This document shows positions 21,219 to 30,914 of a stretch of 32,764 nucleotides of DNA, in pieces. Each line of letters starts with the position of its first letter. Position 1 is the stretch's first letter. The notes under the pieces are model-generated. The model did no database searches and was not told where the DNA came from. It saw only the letters and a program-made list of their open reading frames with translations. Made by a program: the position numbers and the translations under genes. Source of the DNA: Zygnema cylindricum (Eukaryota; Streptophyta; Zygnematophyceae; Zygnematales; Zygnemataceae); the NCBI GenBank assembly GCA_037447655.1, contig JBBHKE010000176.1, forward strand, positions 562,691-595,454, read 5' to 3'.

Positions 21219-21318
21219 CTGCTATGACTGCGATGTGACCAGCGCAGCATGGCAGCACAATATCTTTATCGCACACGCTGCTATGGCTGCGATGTAACCA
21301 CCGCAGTATGGCAGCATA
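21219..21318 (+). repeat. Tandem pair of self-complementary units
   Basis: CTGCTATG(A/G)CTGCGATGT at 21219 recurs at 21278, and each copy extends about 41 bp to GGCAGCA. Within each unit the CTGC-rich left half pairs partly with the GGCAG-rich right half, so each unit can fold into a stem. Confidence 0.7.
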
Positions 21319-21430
21319 GCAATGTGATACACAGAGGACTAAAGGTTTCCAAAAACCAACATTTAATTCAATTGGTGTCATGCCGCATCTCGTTTGCCAT
21401 TTTATTTAGGGAAACTTACGACATATATAT

Positions 21431-21653
21431 TCCGCGATTTCCGCCGACGGTGGATTCGATTATTTCCCGTCAACCGTACAACTTACGTTGACCGGAATTC
21501 CCGCGGACACAAATTGGACCGTACCTGCGGTCCTGCCGTACCTGCTTTGGTTTCCCGGATTATCCGCCGACGACCTATTTTCGAATTCACGGTTTTACAA
21601 ATAATCTACTGTACCTGCATCTCCCGAAATTCCGGCCGACGACGAATTGGAAT
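21431..21653 (+). repeat. Four spaced CCGCCGACG-type repeats
   Basis: Similar blocks of a CCG(A/G)ATT-type lead, then (C/G)CCGACG and an ATTGGA/ATTCGA tail, start near 21431, 21491, 21553 and 21622, spaced 60-70 bp. They are diverged, so this is an old minisatellite with roughly 60-bp period. Confidence 0.5.
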
Positions 21654-21987
21654 CATTTCGCGCGAGGGAGTATCTCGACCGTCGACGCAAAGTATACAAT
21701 TTTCGTAATATCTCATCTGGACCGTTGATGCGAGTGACAGACAAATCGGCTGTCAGTTCTGACAAAGTGAGTGATTGGAACATTAAAAGTCGTGAACCAT
21801 TTGGAGGTTCACGCGTTCACATGTAGATAGGATGGGTTTTAATCCGTAGGTTATAGATTCTGTAACGTAGGGCATTTGATTTCGGCCTCCTATTGGCTTA
21901 ATCCAAACTAGACGCAATTACTTACTTAGCACGCTGTACTCTGATTGGCCTGTTTTTCCTAGGCGTAGTTTTTGTTACTTAGTGCAT

Positions 21988-22073
21988 TTTGGATCATTAC
22001 GTGCACCCAATTTTCAAGTGCATGGATTACTTTGGATCATCACCTGCACACAATTTTCAAGTGCATAGATTAC
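21988..22073 (+). repeat. 43-bp tandem duplication
   Basis: Two adjacent 43-bp copies, each starting TTTGGATCAT and ending GATTAC, share AATTTTCAAGTGCAT and differ at a few positions only. Confidence 0.9.
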
Positions 22074-23116
22074 TTATTTTCAGTATTAAGGATTTTCTGC
22101 AGCCATCTTTTTATTTATAAAATTGTCCGGACAACTTAGAGGCGATTTTCTGCCTCTGCGTGAAGCGTCTAGTTTTCCATTACATTATCAATATATTGTA
22201 AAGCCTTACATATTAATCTAAATGGCTTCGGCCAAGACCTACACGGTTTTCCTTCACTTTTCTCATCCTTTTGAGTGGATTTCGACCGCCTTCTCACGAC
22301 GCAAACGTCTTTCCCCGATTGTGGCTAAACTTTAATTAGTGTGGAAGTTGCATGTTGGGATTATTTATTTGTTGTTTTAATTTCTTGTGATTGTGTATTT
22401 ATTTCTATTTGGCTTTTGCGCATCTTTTGAGTTTGGTTATCTCAAACCTCATAAGTGTCGGGCATATTGTCGTTTTCAGTTTTTATTCATCTTTCTCGAT
22501 TGTTTATATTTTGATTTATTTTATTTAAGTATAAATTCAGATTATTCTCGATAAAGATAACTTCTGCAAGGAATATAAATAGACCGTGGGGCCTAGTGGT
22601 CATCCATCAACTTAGTCTTTTTCTACCTTGCCTGTTGTTATATTTATTCATTTTTCTCTTTCATGTCTTATTTCATTCACAATATATTTTCATCATTTGG
22701 GTTTAAGTGGGGCACAACTGATGATATTGGATGCATCTTCACGTTATCAGACATATGCACGACATTGGTCTAATGGTGTTTTAATTGTAACGTGTTTTAA
22801 GAAGAATACACAAAAGAATGTTCAATTTCATGAAAATTATGGATTGGAACTCTAAAATAAACAAGGTTTGAACCCACGCGTATACATTGTGTAGAGAAAA
22901 TAACGATAAAAATACTCACATGTTGTTTCGTTCTCTTTTAAAATTGGAGCCACACTAATAAAAAAATATTAAAATAATTTTAGAATCGAATTTGTAATAT
23001 GTTTTGTGTTCGACGAGGTGACTCTTATTAAAGGTTAGTGTTCATGTGTTGATGTAAGTTTTTTATCTCGCCGTTTTCTTTTAGAAGTGAATCCTTCACC
23101 AATACAATGTTACTTT
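22074..23116. other. Unassigned intergenic DNA
   Basis: AT-rich sequence with no recognisable gene. A perfect 12-bp palindrome, TTGTCCGGACAA, lies at 22123-22134. A B-box-like GGTTTGAACCC is at 22864-22874, but no A box lies at a suitable distance. The stretch ends at the left LTR of copia element 2. Confidence 0.5.
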
Positions 23117-23693
23117 TGAAAGGATCGATAAATAAATTTGAGCTCACTTACAAACACTTATAGCAGCAGAAGCATTCAGAATATAAAACATTGAATCAAC
23201 ATTGAAGAGACATTTCAGAAAATTCTCAAATTAACAAAAAACTGAAATTACAATTTCTTCTCTATCTCTTCTATTACTCCATAAAATCCTCCAATTTCTC
23301 ATTGATTGATTAACACACACTCATGGTGTCCCTTAAATACAATACCATCCATGGCGTGACACATGTGAGCGTGCGCCGCCAAGAAGCCTCCAGAAATCTG
23401 CCACCTGTCCGCAGATTAAGCTAGAATACTCTAAATTTCACTAAAGACTGAAACATTGCAAAACGACAAACCAAAACGGAAGTACTAGACAAATCTAAAA
23501 GTACTATCGTACTAAACTAGACGTACCACAATCTAGACGCGAAACGAAAAGACAAATATGTTTCGCGAAACAACTAGAACTTTATCTAAACACACGTAAC
23601 TGTACTTTCGGTAATATTCTAGAAAGTACAATTTTTCTTTCGCGAAATCAAACTGATTCCGCGTGCGTACGATTCTTTCAATGAATCGTAACA
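23117..23693 (-). repeat. 3' LTR of copia element 2
   Basis: A 577-bp repeat, in element orientation starting TGTTACGATTC and ending CCTTTCA. It is nearly identical to 26749-27324. Confidence 0.95.
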
Positions 23694-23702
23694 TTCCCCC
23701 TC
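23694..23702 (-). other. Polypurine tract of copia element 2
   Basis: On the minus strand GAGGGGGAA directly precedes the TGTTACG start of the 3' LTR, the expected place of the plus-strand primer. Confidence 0.85.
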
Positions 23703-23723
23703 TTCATTGAAGAATCGTCTACG

Positions 23724-23810
23724 TCACAATAATCCTAGTTTAGGTCTTCCTCTTAAAAGCACATCAGACGTCGCCGCCTTAGTGAGCATATCGGTCAGCT
23801 TCCTCAAGTG
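23724..23810 (-). pseudogene. RNase H C-terminal stub of copia element 2
   Basis: Only the last 28 codons of pol remain: LTDMLTKAATSDVLLRG near the start and LGLL before the TGA at 23724-23726. The (A/T)DMLTKA motif is the usual end of copia RNase H and carries its last acidic residue (codon 23790-23792). The other catalytic residues are absent. The stub begins exactly where the reverse transcriptase stub ends, in a different frame. Confidence 0.85.
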
Positions 23811-23913
23811 TCCGATTTTCCACAATTGACTTATACTCCTTCTCCCATGCCGGCTTCCACTTCGTTTCCCAATCACACGAGTTTCTCGCCTCCGCGTATG
23901 ATTGAGGATCGCC
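23809..23913 (-). pseudogene. Reverse transcriptase N-terminal stub of copia element 2
   Basis: A frame shifted by one base relative to integrase encodes the RT lead-in: DPQSYAEARNS, then KWKPAWEKEYKSIVENRT, matching the copia pattern of a Trp-Ala-Glu-rich helix before NxTW. It stops at that point. The fingers, palm with YVDD, thumb and most of RNase H, normally several hundred residues, are missing. Confidence 0.85.
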
Positions 23914-25960
23914 GGCCAAATTCTCGCACATTAATTGCTATAAAAGGAATTCCGTCTCCTTCGCATAGGAGACGAAATAATGGGAAATTGGAATTCTCTC
24001 CACCAATTTTGTCATAAGAAAGTCGATTTGGTTTCTTTCCTCTAATCTCTCGAGTACTTCGTCTAAGAAATGGAACTTGTTCCACATTTTGCTCCTCCTC
24101 GTCCACATTTGGTAAACTCGATTTTGAGATTGAGGATTTTTGACTTTGCGTCGACATTTTGGAATTTCGGCTCACATTACTCCGAACATCAATGTCAATG
24201 TCCAATTTCTCCGATTGTGGATCAACATTTGATTTTCCCTTCTTGATATTGACTATGGATTCCGCCTCCTCATCTGAATCCGAATCCTCAACTTTCGAGA
24301 AATTGGTAACATCGTCAACCTCATAAAAAGCAAGATTCGACTTCAATTCCGCCGATTTTTCAATAACTGATTTTAAATTTTCATGAAAATTGACATTCCG
24401 GGATTCTTCCACAATACGACGAACCGGATCAAATACACGATAAAGATTTCCTTTCGTGCTATAGCCCACGAAAACTCCGGGCCAACTTCTCGCCGCTAAT
24501 TTCCCTTTCCTTTTCACTTGATCCACATACACCGTAGCGCGACATCCCCATATTCGGAGATGATGGAGAGCCGGTTACCGCCCATAAAGTAATTTGAATG
24601 GTGTTTTATCACTGGAAATCGAAGTTAGTCTCCGATTACAAATATAATTGGCCGTGAGGATGGCATCTCTCCATAATGAGATACTTTGACCAGCCGAATG
24701 CACCATCGTCCTCACCATTTCTTGTAAGGTCCTATTCTTCCTTTCGGCTACTCCATTCGATTCCGGAGAATAAGGTGAAGTAAATTGTTGGGTAATTCCT
24801 TTCTCCTTACAATACCTCTCGAATGCGATAAATTCTCCTCCATTATCCGAACGAATGGCTTTCAATTTCCGTTCGCATTGTCTTTCGGCAAATGCATGCC
24901 ACTCAATAAATGTTTCAAGAGCATCCGATTTCCTCTTCAATAATCGAACCCACGAAAATCTTGAATAATCATCAACGATGACCATAATATATCGATTTCC
25001 TCCAAGGCTTTCCGGCTTAATTTGTCCACATAGATCAACGTGGACAAGCTCCAAAGGATGTTGAGCCCGAAATTTCACATCCTTCGTTGGATGTGATTTA
25101 CGAATTTGTCGTTTTTGACTACATCCATCACACCCTTTTACTTTTTCGCCGGTAGCAAGATCCAATCCTTTCACACATGTCGTTTTTATCATTTTCCTCA
25201 ACTTTCCTTCGGATGTATGACACATTCGATGGTGCCATAACGTTAAATCTCCCTTTAATTCCGAGATTTGATTTAGGATACCCGTGGAAGTAGCATTCTT
25301 CCTCAGTCGCTTCCATAAAAGTCGACTATGCAACGAATTGGTGACTTCGCCTTCGCCGATTAATTTGCCGTCGGCGCGATATATACGAATCGCCGAATCA
25401 CCTCTAGCGACTACGCTCCCACCGGCTCGCTGAATTTGAGGTACACTTAATAGATTCACTGAACCGTCCGGAATATATAGGACGTTCAATAAACGTGCTT
25501 CCGATATTGTTTCATTTCCAAAACGGTCCCACGTAGGTAAATTCAATCGAACGGTACCCACTTTACCAACCGTAATCGTTTGTCCACTTGCTACCGTAAT
25601 TAACTTTGGTACGGTAAGTGAGCGCATGCCGTCAAAAAATGTAGCGTCCGTACACACGTGGTGAGAAGCTCCCGTGTCAATAATCTATTCCTTTTCGTGT
25701 GCGTCATCGCGTGCGTCATTTAAAGAGTCAATAGTGAGGTGAAGACAAGTGAACGTTTGTCCACCTTCGCCTCCTTCGTAATTTCCCAAGTCAACGAAAT
25801 TCCCATGGCTTCCACCATGACCGCCATAGCGTCCACGACCACGACCACTATCACGTCCTCGACCGCGACCTCCAAAGCTGCGACCGCCTCTTACTCCTCC
25901 GCTACTAAATTTAGAGTAGCATTGTTGGCTCGTGTGGCCTAGTTTCCCACAATTGAAGCA
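23914..25960 (-). pseudogene. Zinc knuckle 2, protease and integrase of copia element 2
   Basis: Largely intact pol front. In order: CCHC knuckle CFNCGKLGHTSQQC (25919-25960), a Gly/Arg-rich tail, TAG at 25685, protease motif IIDTGASHHVC (from 25684 down), HHCC module WHHRMCH and CDGC, then catalytic DDE at codons 25036 (VHVD), 24847 (SDNGGE) and 24745 (NGVAE), with 33 residues between the last two. A TAA at 24575-24577 interrupts just after LLYGR; the frame then continues through the integrase C-terminal WPGVFVGYS motif and a Glu/Asp/Ser-rich linker to RRSTREIRGKKP. A one-base shift near 23914-23926 ends this frame. Confidence 0.92.
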
Positions 25961-26496
25961 TTTCTTTCTCCTTTTCCGGACAAGAAGCCGAAAAATGACC
26001 GGGCCGGTTGCAACGGAAACACAGGACGTTGCTATTATCATTCTGGACGAAACGAGGTCTCGAATTTCCGCCCCTATCAAGCTAATTTCCAGTGCCTCTC
26101 GTACCTCCTCCTTTTCCACCCCCTCTTCCACGGAAATAATGTAAGTCCGCGAATTCGGGAGCGGTCACATTCAAGGATCCCGTGCTCAAAGAGCCCTTTG
26201 AAGAGCTAACACGATTATTCTCCGCCATCTTTAAATAATTCACAATAAACTCATAGGTGTTATTTTCCCTCGCAAGTAAAATCTCCTTGAGGTGGATCCA
26301 CTTATCCGGTAATGCATTCAAAAATCCGGTTACTTTGTCCTCCTCCGTGATCACTCTCTATAGAATCATCTCTATCCGGATCGGGATCCGGATAACCGTG
26401 AGTTAATTTATCGAACCTCCTATTCACGGCCGAGAATTTCTCATCAATCCGACGCATGAAATTCTCCAAATACTCTCGCATTTGATTGTCGAACAT
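25961..26496 (-). pseudogene. gag: gag remnants of copia element 2
   Basis: Three pieces. 26355-26496 encodes a helical N-terminal part (MREYLENFMRRIDEKFSAV) ending in an Asp/Pro-rich DPDPD stretch. 26085-26354, in another frame, holds the end of the UBN2-type gag core (VTGFLNALPDKW) and a Gly/Arg-rich region, with TAG at 26082-26084. The same frame then runs into a first CCHC knuckle, CFRCNRPGHFSASC (25980-26021). A shift between 25961 and 25979 separates it from the second knuckle. Most of the usual gag core between the first two pieces appears to be missing. Confidence 0.75.
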
Positions 26497-26734
26497 AGAG
26501 CCACTAACACCTCTATTTTAATCAAATGAGTCCGTGGGGAATGATGTCTCAAATGCGGCTCCGGTAAAACTGAACTCTCTTTCTTCTTTAGGAGGATCCT
26601 CGGGAGTCGGCAAATTTTCCCAAAAATTAGAAACAGGGGTAGCTGAAGAGGAGGGAGTGAAAGGGGACTTATTTTAGTTCTTTCCCCCTGTGCGCCAACA
26701 CTAGACAAGAAGATACCACAATGGAGCTCTACCC

Positions 26735-26746
26735 GCTCCGATACCA
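26735..26746 (-). other. Primer binding site of copia element 2
   Basis: On the minus strand TGGTATCGGAGC follows the 5' LTR end after a TT spacer. It differs by one base from the TGGTATCAGAGC complementary to the 3' end of plant initiator tRNA-Met, the common primer of plant copia elements. Confidence 0.88.
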
Positions 26747-26748
26747 AA

Positions 26749-27324
26749 TGAAAGGATCGATAAATAAATTTGAGCTCACTTACAAACACTTATAGCAGCA
26801 GAAGCATTCAGAATATAAAACATTGAATCAACATTGAAGAGACATTTCAGAAAATTCTCACATTAACAAAAAAATGAAATTACAATTTCTTCTCTATCTC
26901 TTCTATTACTCCATATAATCCTCCAATTTCTCATTGATTGATTAACACACAGTCATGGTGTCCCTTAAATACAATACCATCCATGGCGTGACACGTGTGA
27001 GCGTGCGCCGCCAAGAAGCCTCCAGAAATCTGCCACCTGTCCGCAGATTAAGCTAGAATACTCTAAATTTCACTAAGGACTGAAACATTGCAAAACGACA
27101 AACCAAAACGAAAGTACTAGACAAATCTAAAAGTACTATCGTACTAAACTAGACGTACCACAATCTAGACGCGAAACGAAAAGACAAATATGTTTCGCGA
27201 AACAACTAGAACTTTATCTTAACACACGTAAATGTACTTTCGGTATATTCTAGAAAGTACAGTTTTTCTTTCGCGAAATCAAACTGATTCCGCGTGCGTA
27301 CGATTCTTTCAATGAATCGTAACA
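26749..27324 (-). repeat. 5' LTR of copia element 2
   Basis: 576 bp, nearly identical to 23117-23693, with the TG...CA ends usual for LTRs. In element orientation it reads from 27324 downward and would contain the promoter and the transcription start; no clear TATA box was fixed. Confidence 0.95.
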
Positions 27325-27888
27325 ATTTTGTACGGAGGAAGTTTAAAGATCAAAGTACAATTTACATTATCTTGACACTTAGTTTGTACTCCGGTTAGGA
27401 GTGTTCATGACTTAAGACTCATTGCCATACCATGCGAGCTCATCTTCAAACTCGTGTTCAAACTGGATGGAGAGTTAATTTAAGTAAAAGTAACATCTGA
27501 TAAGCAAACAGGATAAAGTCTTATCACGATTTACACGATTTTGAAAAAAAAGTAAAACGATTATAATCGGTTGGCAAGGGTGCTAAATAGGATAAGTACG
27601 AAATTATAGCACAAAAATAAAGTACGAATTGAGTACGGGAAAATCGCGACGGGGGCCTCGAGTTTTCACAATCCATTTCGTTCCACGACCAGAGGTCGCA
27701 ATCGGTTACTCGAATCCATGCCCGATCCGTACTTCACAGGCCGCTTCGGATCCGAAACGGATTCAGTTGCCAAATTTTGGGGGCAAGTGGGATTCAACAG
27801 GGTGTCAAAACACAAAAACAATTTTGGGTACGGTTGGGTAAGCAAAAGACGAAAAACTTGAAGGTTTCGAAGGTAAGTTCCACTCGGG
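27325..27888. other. Unassigned DNA right of copia element 2
   Basis: No gene recognised. Short open frames at 27629-27841 (plus) and 27666-27938 (minus) have no domain. AT-rich with several GTAC motifs. Confidence 0.5.
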
Positions 27889-28326
27889 TAGTGTTGTGTA
27901 TCGGGTAAAACTTTATCGATATATCCAATATCAAACAATTAGGGGGCTTTATACATCGCTCGGGGACCAACAAAATTTATTTCTATAAATTTGGTACGAA
28001 GTCGGGGTTCGTACAGATATGGTACAATAAATTGTATGTTTAATAGCACAATAAACAGTATGGTGAATCTTACGGTATATATCCCCCACCCACCCTTACC
28101 AAGCTCGCGCCATCAAGGGGCCGGGGAGGGAGGCTTTTGATTTTTTTTTTACCTAACATCAACTTTGATACATCATAATATAAATATATCAAATTATCGG
28201 CCGATATATCGAATTAATAATGCGATATTCAACTTTTCGATAGATCTTGACGATATATCGATAATCAAATACCCAAAACTCGATAGATATCGAATATCGG
28301 CAAGGAGCCTTAGCTACACAACACTA
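27889..28326 (-). mobile_element. ATATCG-rich element, copy 2
   Basis: The ends are TAGTGTTGTGTA (27889-27900) and its exact inverted repeat TACACAACACTA (28315-28326). The right end, reverse-complemented, aligns with the left end of the copy at 6406, sharing TTGCCGATATTCGATAT, so this copy is inverted relative to it. The interior has ATATCG clusters, a CCCCCACCCACCC run and a poly-T tract. No coding region. hAT-like ends, but no 8-bp target duplication; TA at both ends is an alternative reading. Confidence 0.65.
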
Positions 28327-29003
28327 CATTGCACTATTGTGGTATCCATAACTATCCTATAGGATTGTACTTTGTACTCTTGGTATAGTGGAAGTTATGA
28401 GGGAGATGTACCACAAATTTTGTACATTTTTGGAGGGTTTGAGTAATCGCGAGAAATTGAGTTTTGGTTTACTTTATTTTTTTATACGCGTATTGGGTAC
28501 CGTATAACAGTTTAGGAGCGTGCAATAACTCGTCCAAATTTTGGGTGTTCAAATTTTGAAAAGAAAAAAAAAATGGATTCGGGTATCTAAAATTTTGACT
28601 TTTGTGACCTCTAGGTAGACCAGTCTAGGTTTTTTCATTTTGCAAGTGGTTTAACCATGGTATTGTTTTGTTTTGGTTCTTGGCTCTTTGCTTTTGTTAG
28701 TATTGTTTTGTTTGGTTTCAGTTTTAAGTCTTAGGTTACTTTCTTGTGACTCTTGTAGTCTCTGAATGTTTTTTTTCAGTTTTACCCTTTTTTGTACACA
28801 AATGGTTTTGCCATCGCAATTTTTGGAATAAAGACCACTCCGATTTTTCTAAGTGCGTCGTCGAAATGACGTGACAAATTCCCAATTTGAGAAAATTGGA
28901 ATACATGTCACGTCGCGATCAGATTTTGAATTGTCAAGTAAAGTACAGTGCTTTTATCCCATGATTCGATTGTGTCGATGAGGTGATTTTACCTGATCTA
29001 CTG
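28327..29003. other. Unassigned DNA with one hairpin
   Basis: No gene seen. T-rich and GTAC-containing. An imperfect hairpin lies at 28868-28914. Confidence 0.45.
28868..28914. repeat. Imperfect hairpin with GACGTGACA arms
   Basis: GACGTGACA followed by AATTCCCAATTT (28868-28888) pairs with AAATTGGAATACATGTCACGTC (28893-28914) except for a few mismatches and small bulges. Arms are about 21 bp with a short loop. The stem length would suit a small MITE remnant or a transcribed hairpin; nothing else supports a small RNA gene. Confidence 0.6.
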
Positions 29004-29005
29004 TA

Positions 29006-29221
29006 CACCTTAAATCGCTATTATAATTAATAAAGGTTTCGCCACTCAATACATCTCTTCTCCGTACACACTTGTCCGATTTCAATTTGAGACCGCGAAT
29101 CGGAATATGAGAATTTTACCTTTCAATCGCGGTCGTAAGTTCTAAAATCCGAGAAATGTGTACATAATAAAGATGTTTTAAGCGCCGAATAAAACATTAA
29201 CACTATTAGCGAAACACTGTG
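29006..29221. mobile_element. Possible degraded TA-flanked MITE (216 bp)
   Basis: After TA (29004-29005) the sequence CACCTTAAATCGCTATTAT resembles the family terminus. A weak partner, CACAGTGTTTCGCTAATAG on the other strand, ends at 29221, followed by TA. The match between the ends is poor, so this may be a solo end. Confidence 0.35.
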
Positions 29222-29233
29222 TACAATACAGTA

Positions 29234-29814
29234 CACCACCAATAGTTATTAGCGTTATGAACGCTACATCGGCACCCCCAAATTTTGACCCTAAAAACTG
29301 AAATAGAATTAATAACACTAATTTATTTTCTACGTTAATTAAGGTTTTGGAAAATTAGCGTTAATAATTTAAATTTATTATCTTCTTGAATAGTGTGGTT
29401 TGTGGACGTGTTAGTCCGTACAAAATGGCACTTTGTTGAGTAAAAAGTACGAAACATGGATTAAACTAATCTCGATCGCACGTAAAACTCCTCTCAAAAT
29501 GAAAGGCATAAATAGATTGCAACTATTTTAGTGTAAAAATATTGACCGCGTATTAATTATACAGGAGAAAACCCAAGTTAAAGTCGTGAATAAATTAGAG
29601 CAAAAAGACGCGACGGTGTACAATTTGTCAGATTTTGTACTTTACCTATTTTAATGTGAAGATCTTGATTGGCAGATCCGTTGTACCCAAATCATCGTTA
29701 TGGATCAATTAGAGTAATTTTTTTTTTCAAATCTTGAAAAACTGAAATTAGTGTTAATAACGCTAGTTATTTTTTAACACTAATAATTTATAAACACTAA
29801 TACGTTTGGCGGTG
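29234..29814 (+). mobile_element. TA-flanked MITE, copy E (581 bp)
   Basis: TA lies on both sides (29232-29233, 29815-29816). The left end is CACCACCAATAGTTATTAG; the reverse-complemented right end starts CACCGCCAAACGTATTAG. The block AATAGTGTGG starts about 155 bp from the left end (near 29389), as in copy A, and the following 80 bp align with copy A. A dyad AATTAGTG-7 bp-CGCTAGTT lies at 29746-29768, 46 bp from the right end, pairing with two G-T type mismatches. No coding capacity. Confidence 0.8.
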
Positions 29815-29816
29815 TA

Positions 29817-30545
29817 CTGTATTTTCTTGCGAAATATTGAATCGGTCAATTTTTTTCACTCTGCACTCAAAATCGGTAAACTCATTCCGTCCATTTGTAT
29901 AGTGACATGATGGGATTCAATCCATCTTCTTTATACGAATTATCGACCTTTGGTCGTCCGCTTGAAAATCTTTTAATAAGTTGACTTTCTGTTCGTCTAC
30001 ACCCTAAAACGACGTGTCCCCCGGTCGACGTCACCAAACGGGTAGCGTTTTCCCTCGCCTTACGTCGGCAAAAGGGTAGCTTTGTCTCTCTGATAACTTC
30101 AACAAACGTGCAACTTTCAATGTACTCTCTCGGCAATCGTTCTTGACCGTCAAATCTTAGCTGCTCGATCTTGTCAATGAATAAAAATAAAGTAGCCACG
30201 TGCACTAAAGAGTCTTGATTCGTCAATCGTTCGTTCGTGACCGTCCGATTATAGGATGCTGACAATTCAAAAGATAGCCGTCTTTCTCAACAAGTACAAT
30301 TTTGTGTCGTAAATTATATGCTCGATTTTTTTGTCAATCGTTGTGTTCGTTTTGGGTCGCGTTTATAAATAACAGTACGGAGAACTTGAATAGTACAATA
30401 TTTATAAGGGTATGGTTCTATCAAGAGGTTTGTGTAATAGTACGGACAACTTAATTTCTGTATTACACAGCTTATTATCTGTATTACAGAGGCCTCGGTT
30501 ACATTGCGTAGCGTTTGTAAACAAGTTTTTACATACGTGTTCTGA
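29817..30545. other. Unassigned DNA containing a repeat shared with MITE D
   Basis: Reverse-complemented, about 29940-30033 aligns with 9535-9635 (shared GTGTAGACGAACAGAAAGT), and about 30335-30362 aligns with 9470-9494 (CGCGACCCAAAAC, ACACAACGATTG). A minus-strand open frame of 127 codons (29882-30265) covers this repeat, but the frame is not kept in the other copy, so I do not call a gene. Confidence 0.55.
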
Positions 30546-30855
30546 TTTGAGTGGCTCCACGTAAGTTGACGATCAAAGCACTAAAATCGTCAAAGATTTG
30601 GAAACCGACCATTTTCGTATGCAAATCTGTACTTGCGTATGATGTACGTGTACTTCTCAAGTGCATCGCGTCAATGTACCTCAGAGATCTCTTTCACTCT
30701 GCTGACTTTCAGGAAAAAACCGTATTTCATTTCGGCAAAAGATTTTACGGTCACCTTGTCCGACGGCACGTGACTTTGGGGACGTGTGAAAACTTTATTT
30801 TTTCTTCGTCGCACGTGTTTATATTCCACGTGTTGCAATTTTACAGGTTCTGTAT

Positions 30856-30914
30856 TGGTGAACCCGCCTCCGCCTCCGCGAGGTGGGCTCCGCCTCCTCG
30901 AGGTAGGTTCACCA
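30856..30914. repeat. GC-rich hairpin of CCGCCTCC units
   Basis: TGGTGAACC at 30856-30864 pairs exactly with GGTTCACCA at 30906-30914. Between them are CCGCCTCCGCCTCCGCGAGG and GGCTCCGCCTCCTCGAGG, themselves partly repeated and self-complementary. Confidence 0.75.

Larger units (their letters stand above)
20832..21987. other. Unassigned DNA with small repeats
   Basis: No gene recognised. It includes a 59-bp-period tandem pair (21219-21318) and four spaced CCGCCGACG-type motifs (21431-21653), and two CCAAT-type motifs (TATTGGC near 21893, GATTGGCC near 21944). Confidence 0.45.
23117..27324 (-). mobile_element. Ty1/copia LTR retrotransposon 2 (younger, internally deleted)
   Basis: A 4208-bp minus-strand element. 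In element order: 5' LTR (26749-27324), primer binding site (26735-26746), gag remnants, zinc knuckles, protease, integrase, a stub of reverse transcriptase joined to the last residues of RNase H, polypurine tract, 3' LTR (23117-23693). The LTRs differ by about ten substitutions and one single-base indel, near 2%. The 5-bp flanks ACTTT and ATTTT match at four positions. It cannot make its own reverse transcriptase; if it was mobilised after the deletion, another element supplied that activity. Confidence 0.95.

Noticed and set aside
22123-22134. Perfect 12-bp palindrome TTGTCCGGACAA
   Set aside because: Single and isolated; one such palindrome in 33 kb is not strong evidence of function.
22580-22880. 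Possible tRNA-derived SINE (A-box-like GGCCTAGTGGT, B-box-like GGTTTGAACCC)
   Set aside because: The two boxes are about 275 bp apart, far beyond the spacing of a Pol III internal promoter.
29882-30265. 127-codon minus-strand open frame
   Set aside because: It overlaps a repeat shared with MITE D, where the frame is not preserved, and it has no known domain.
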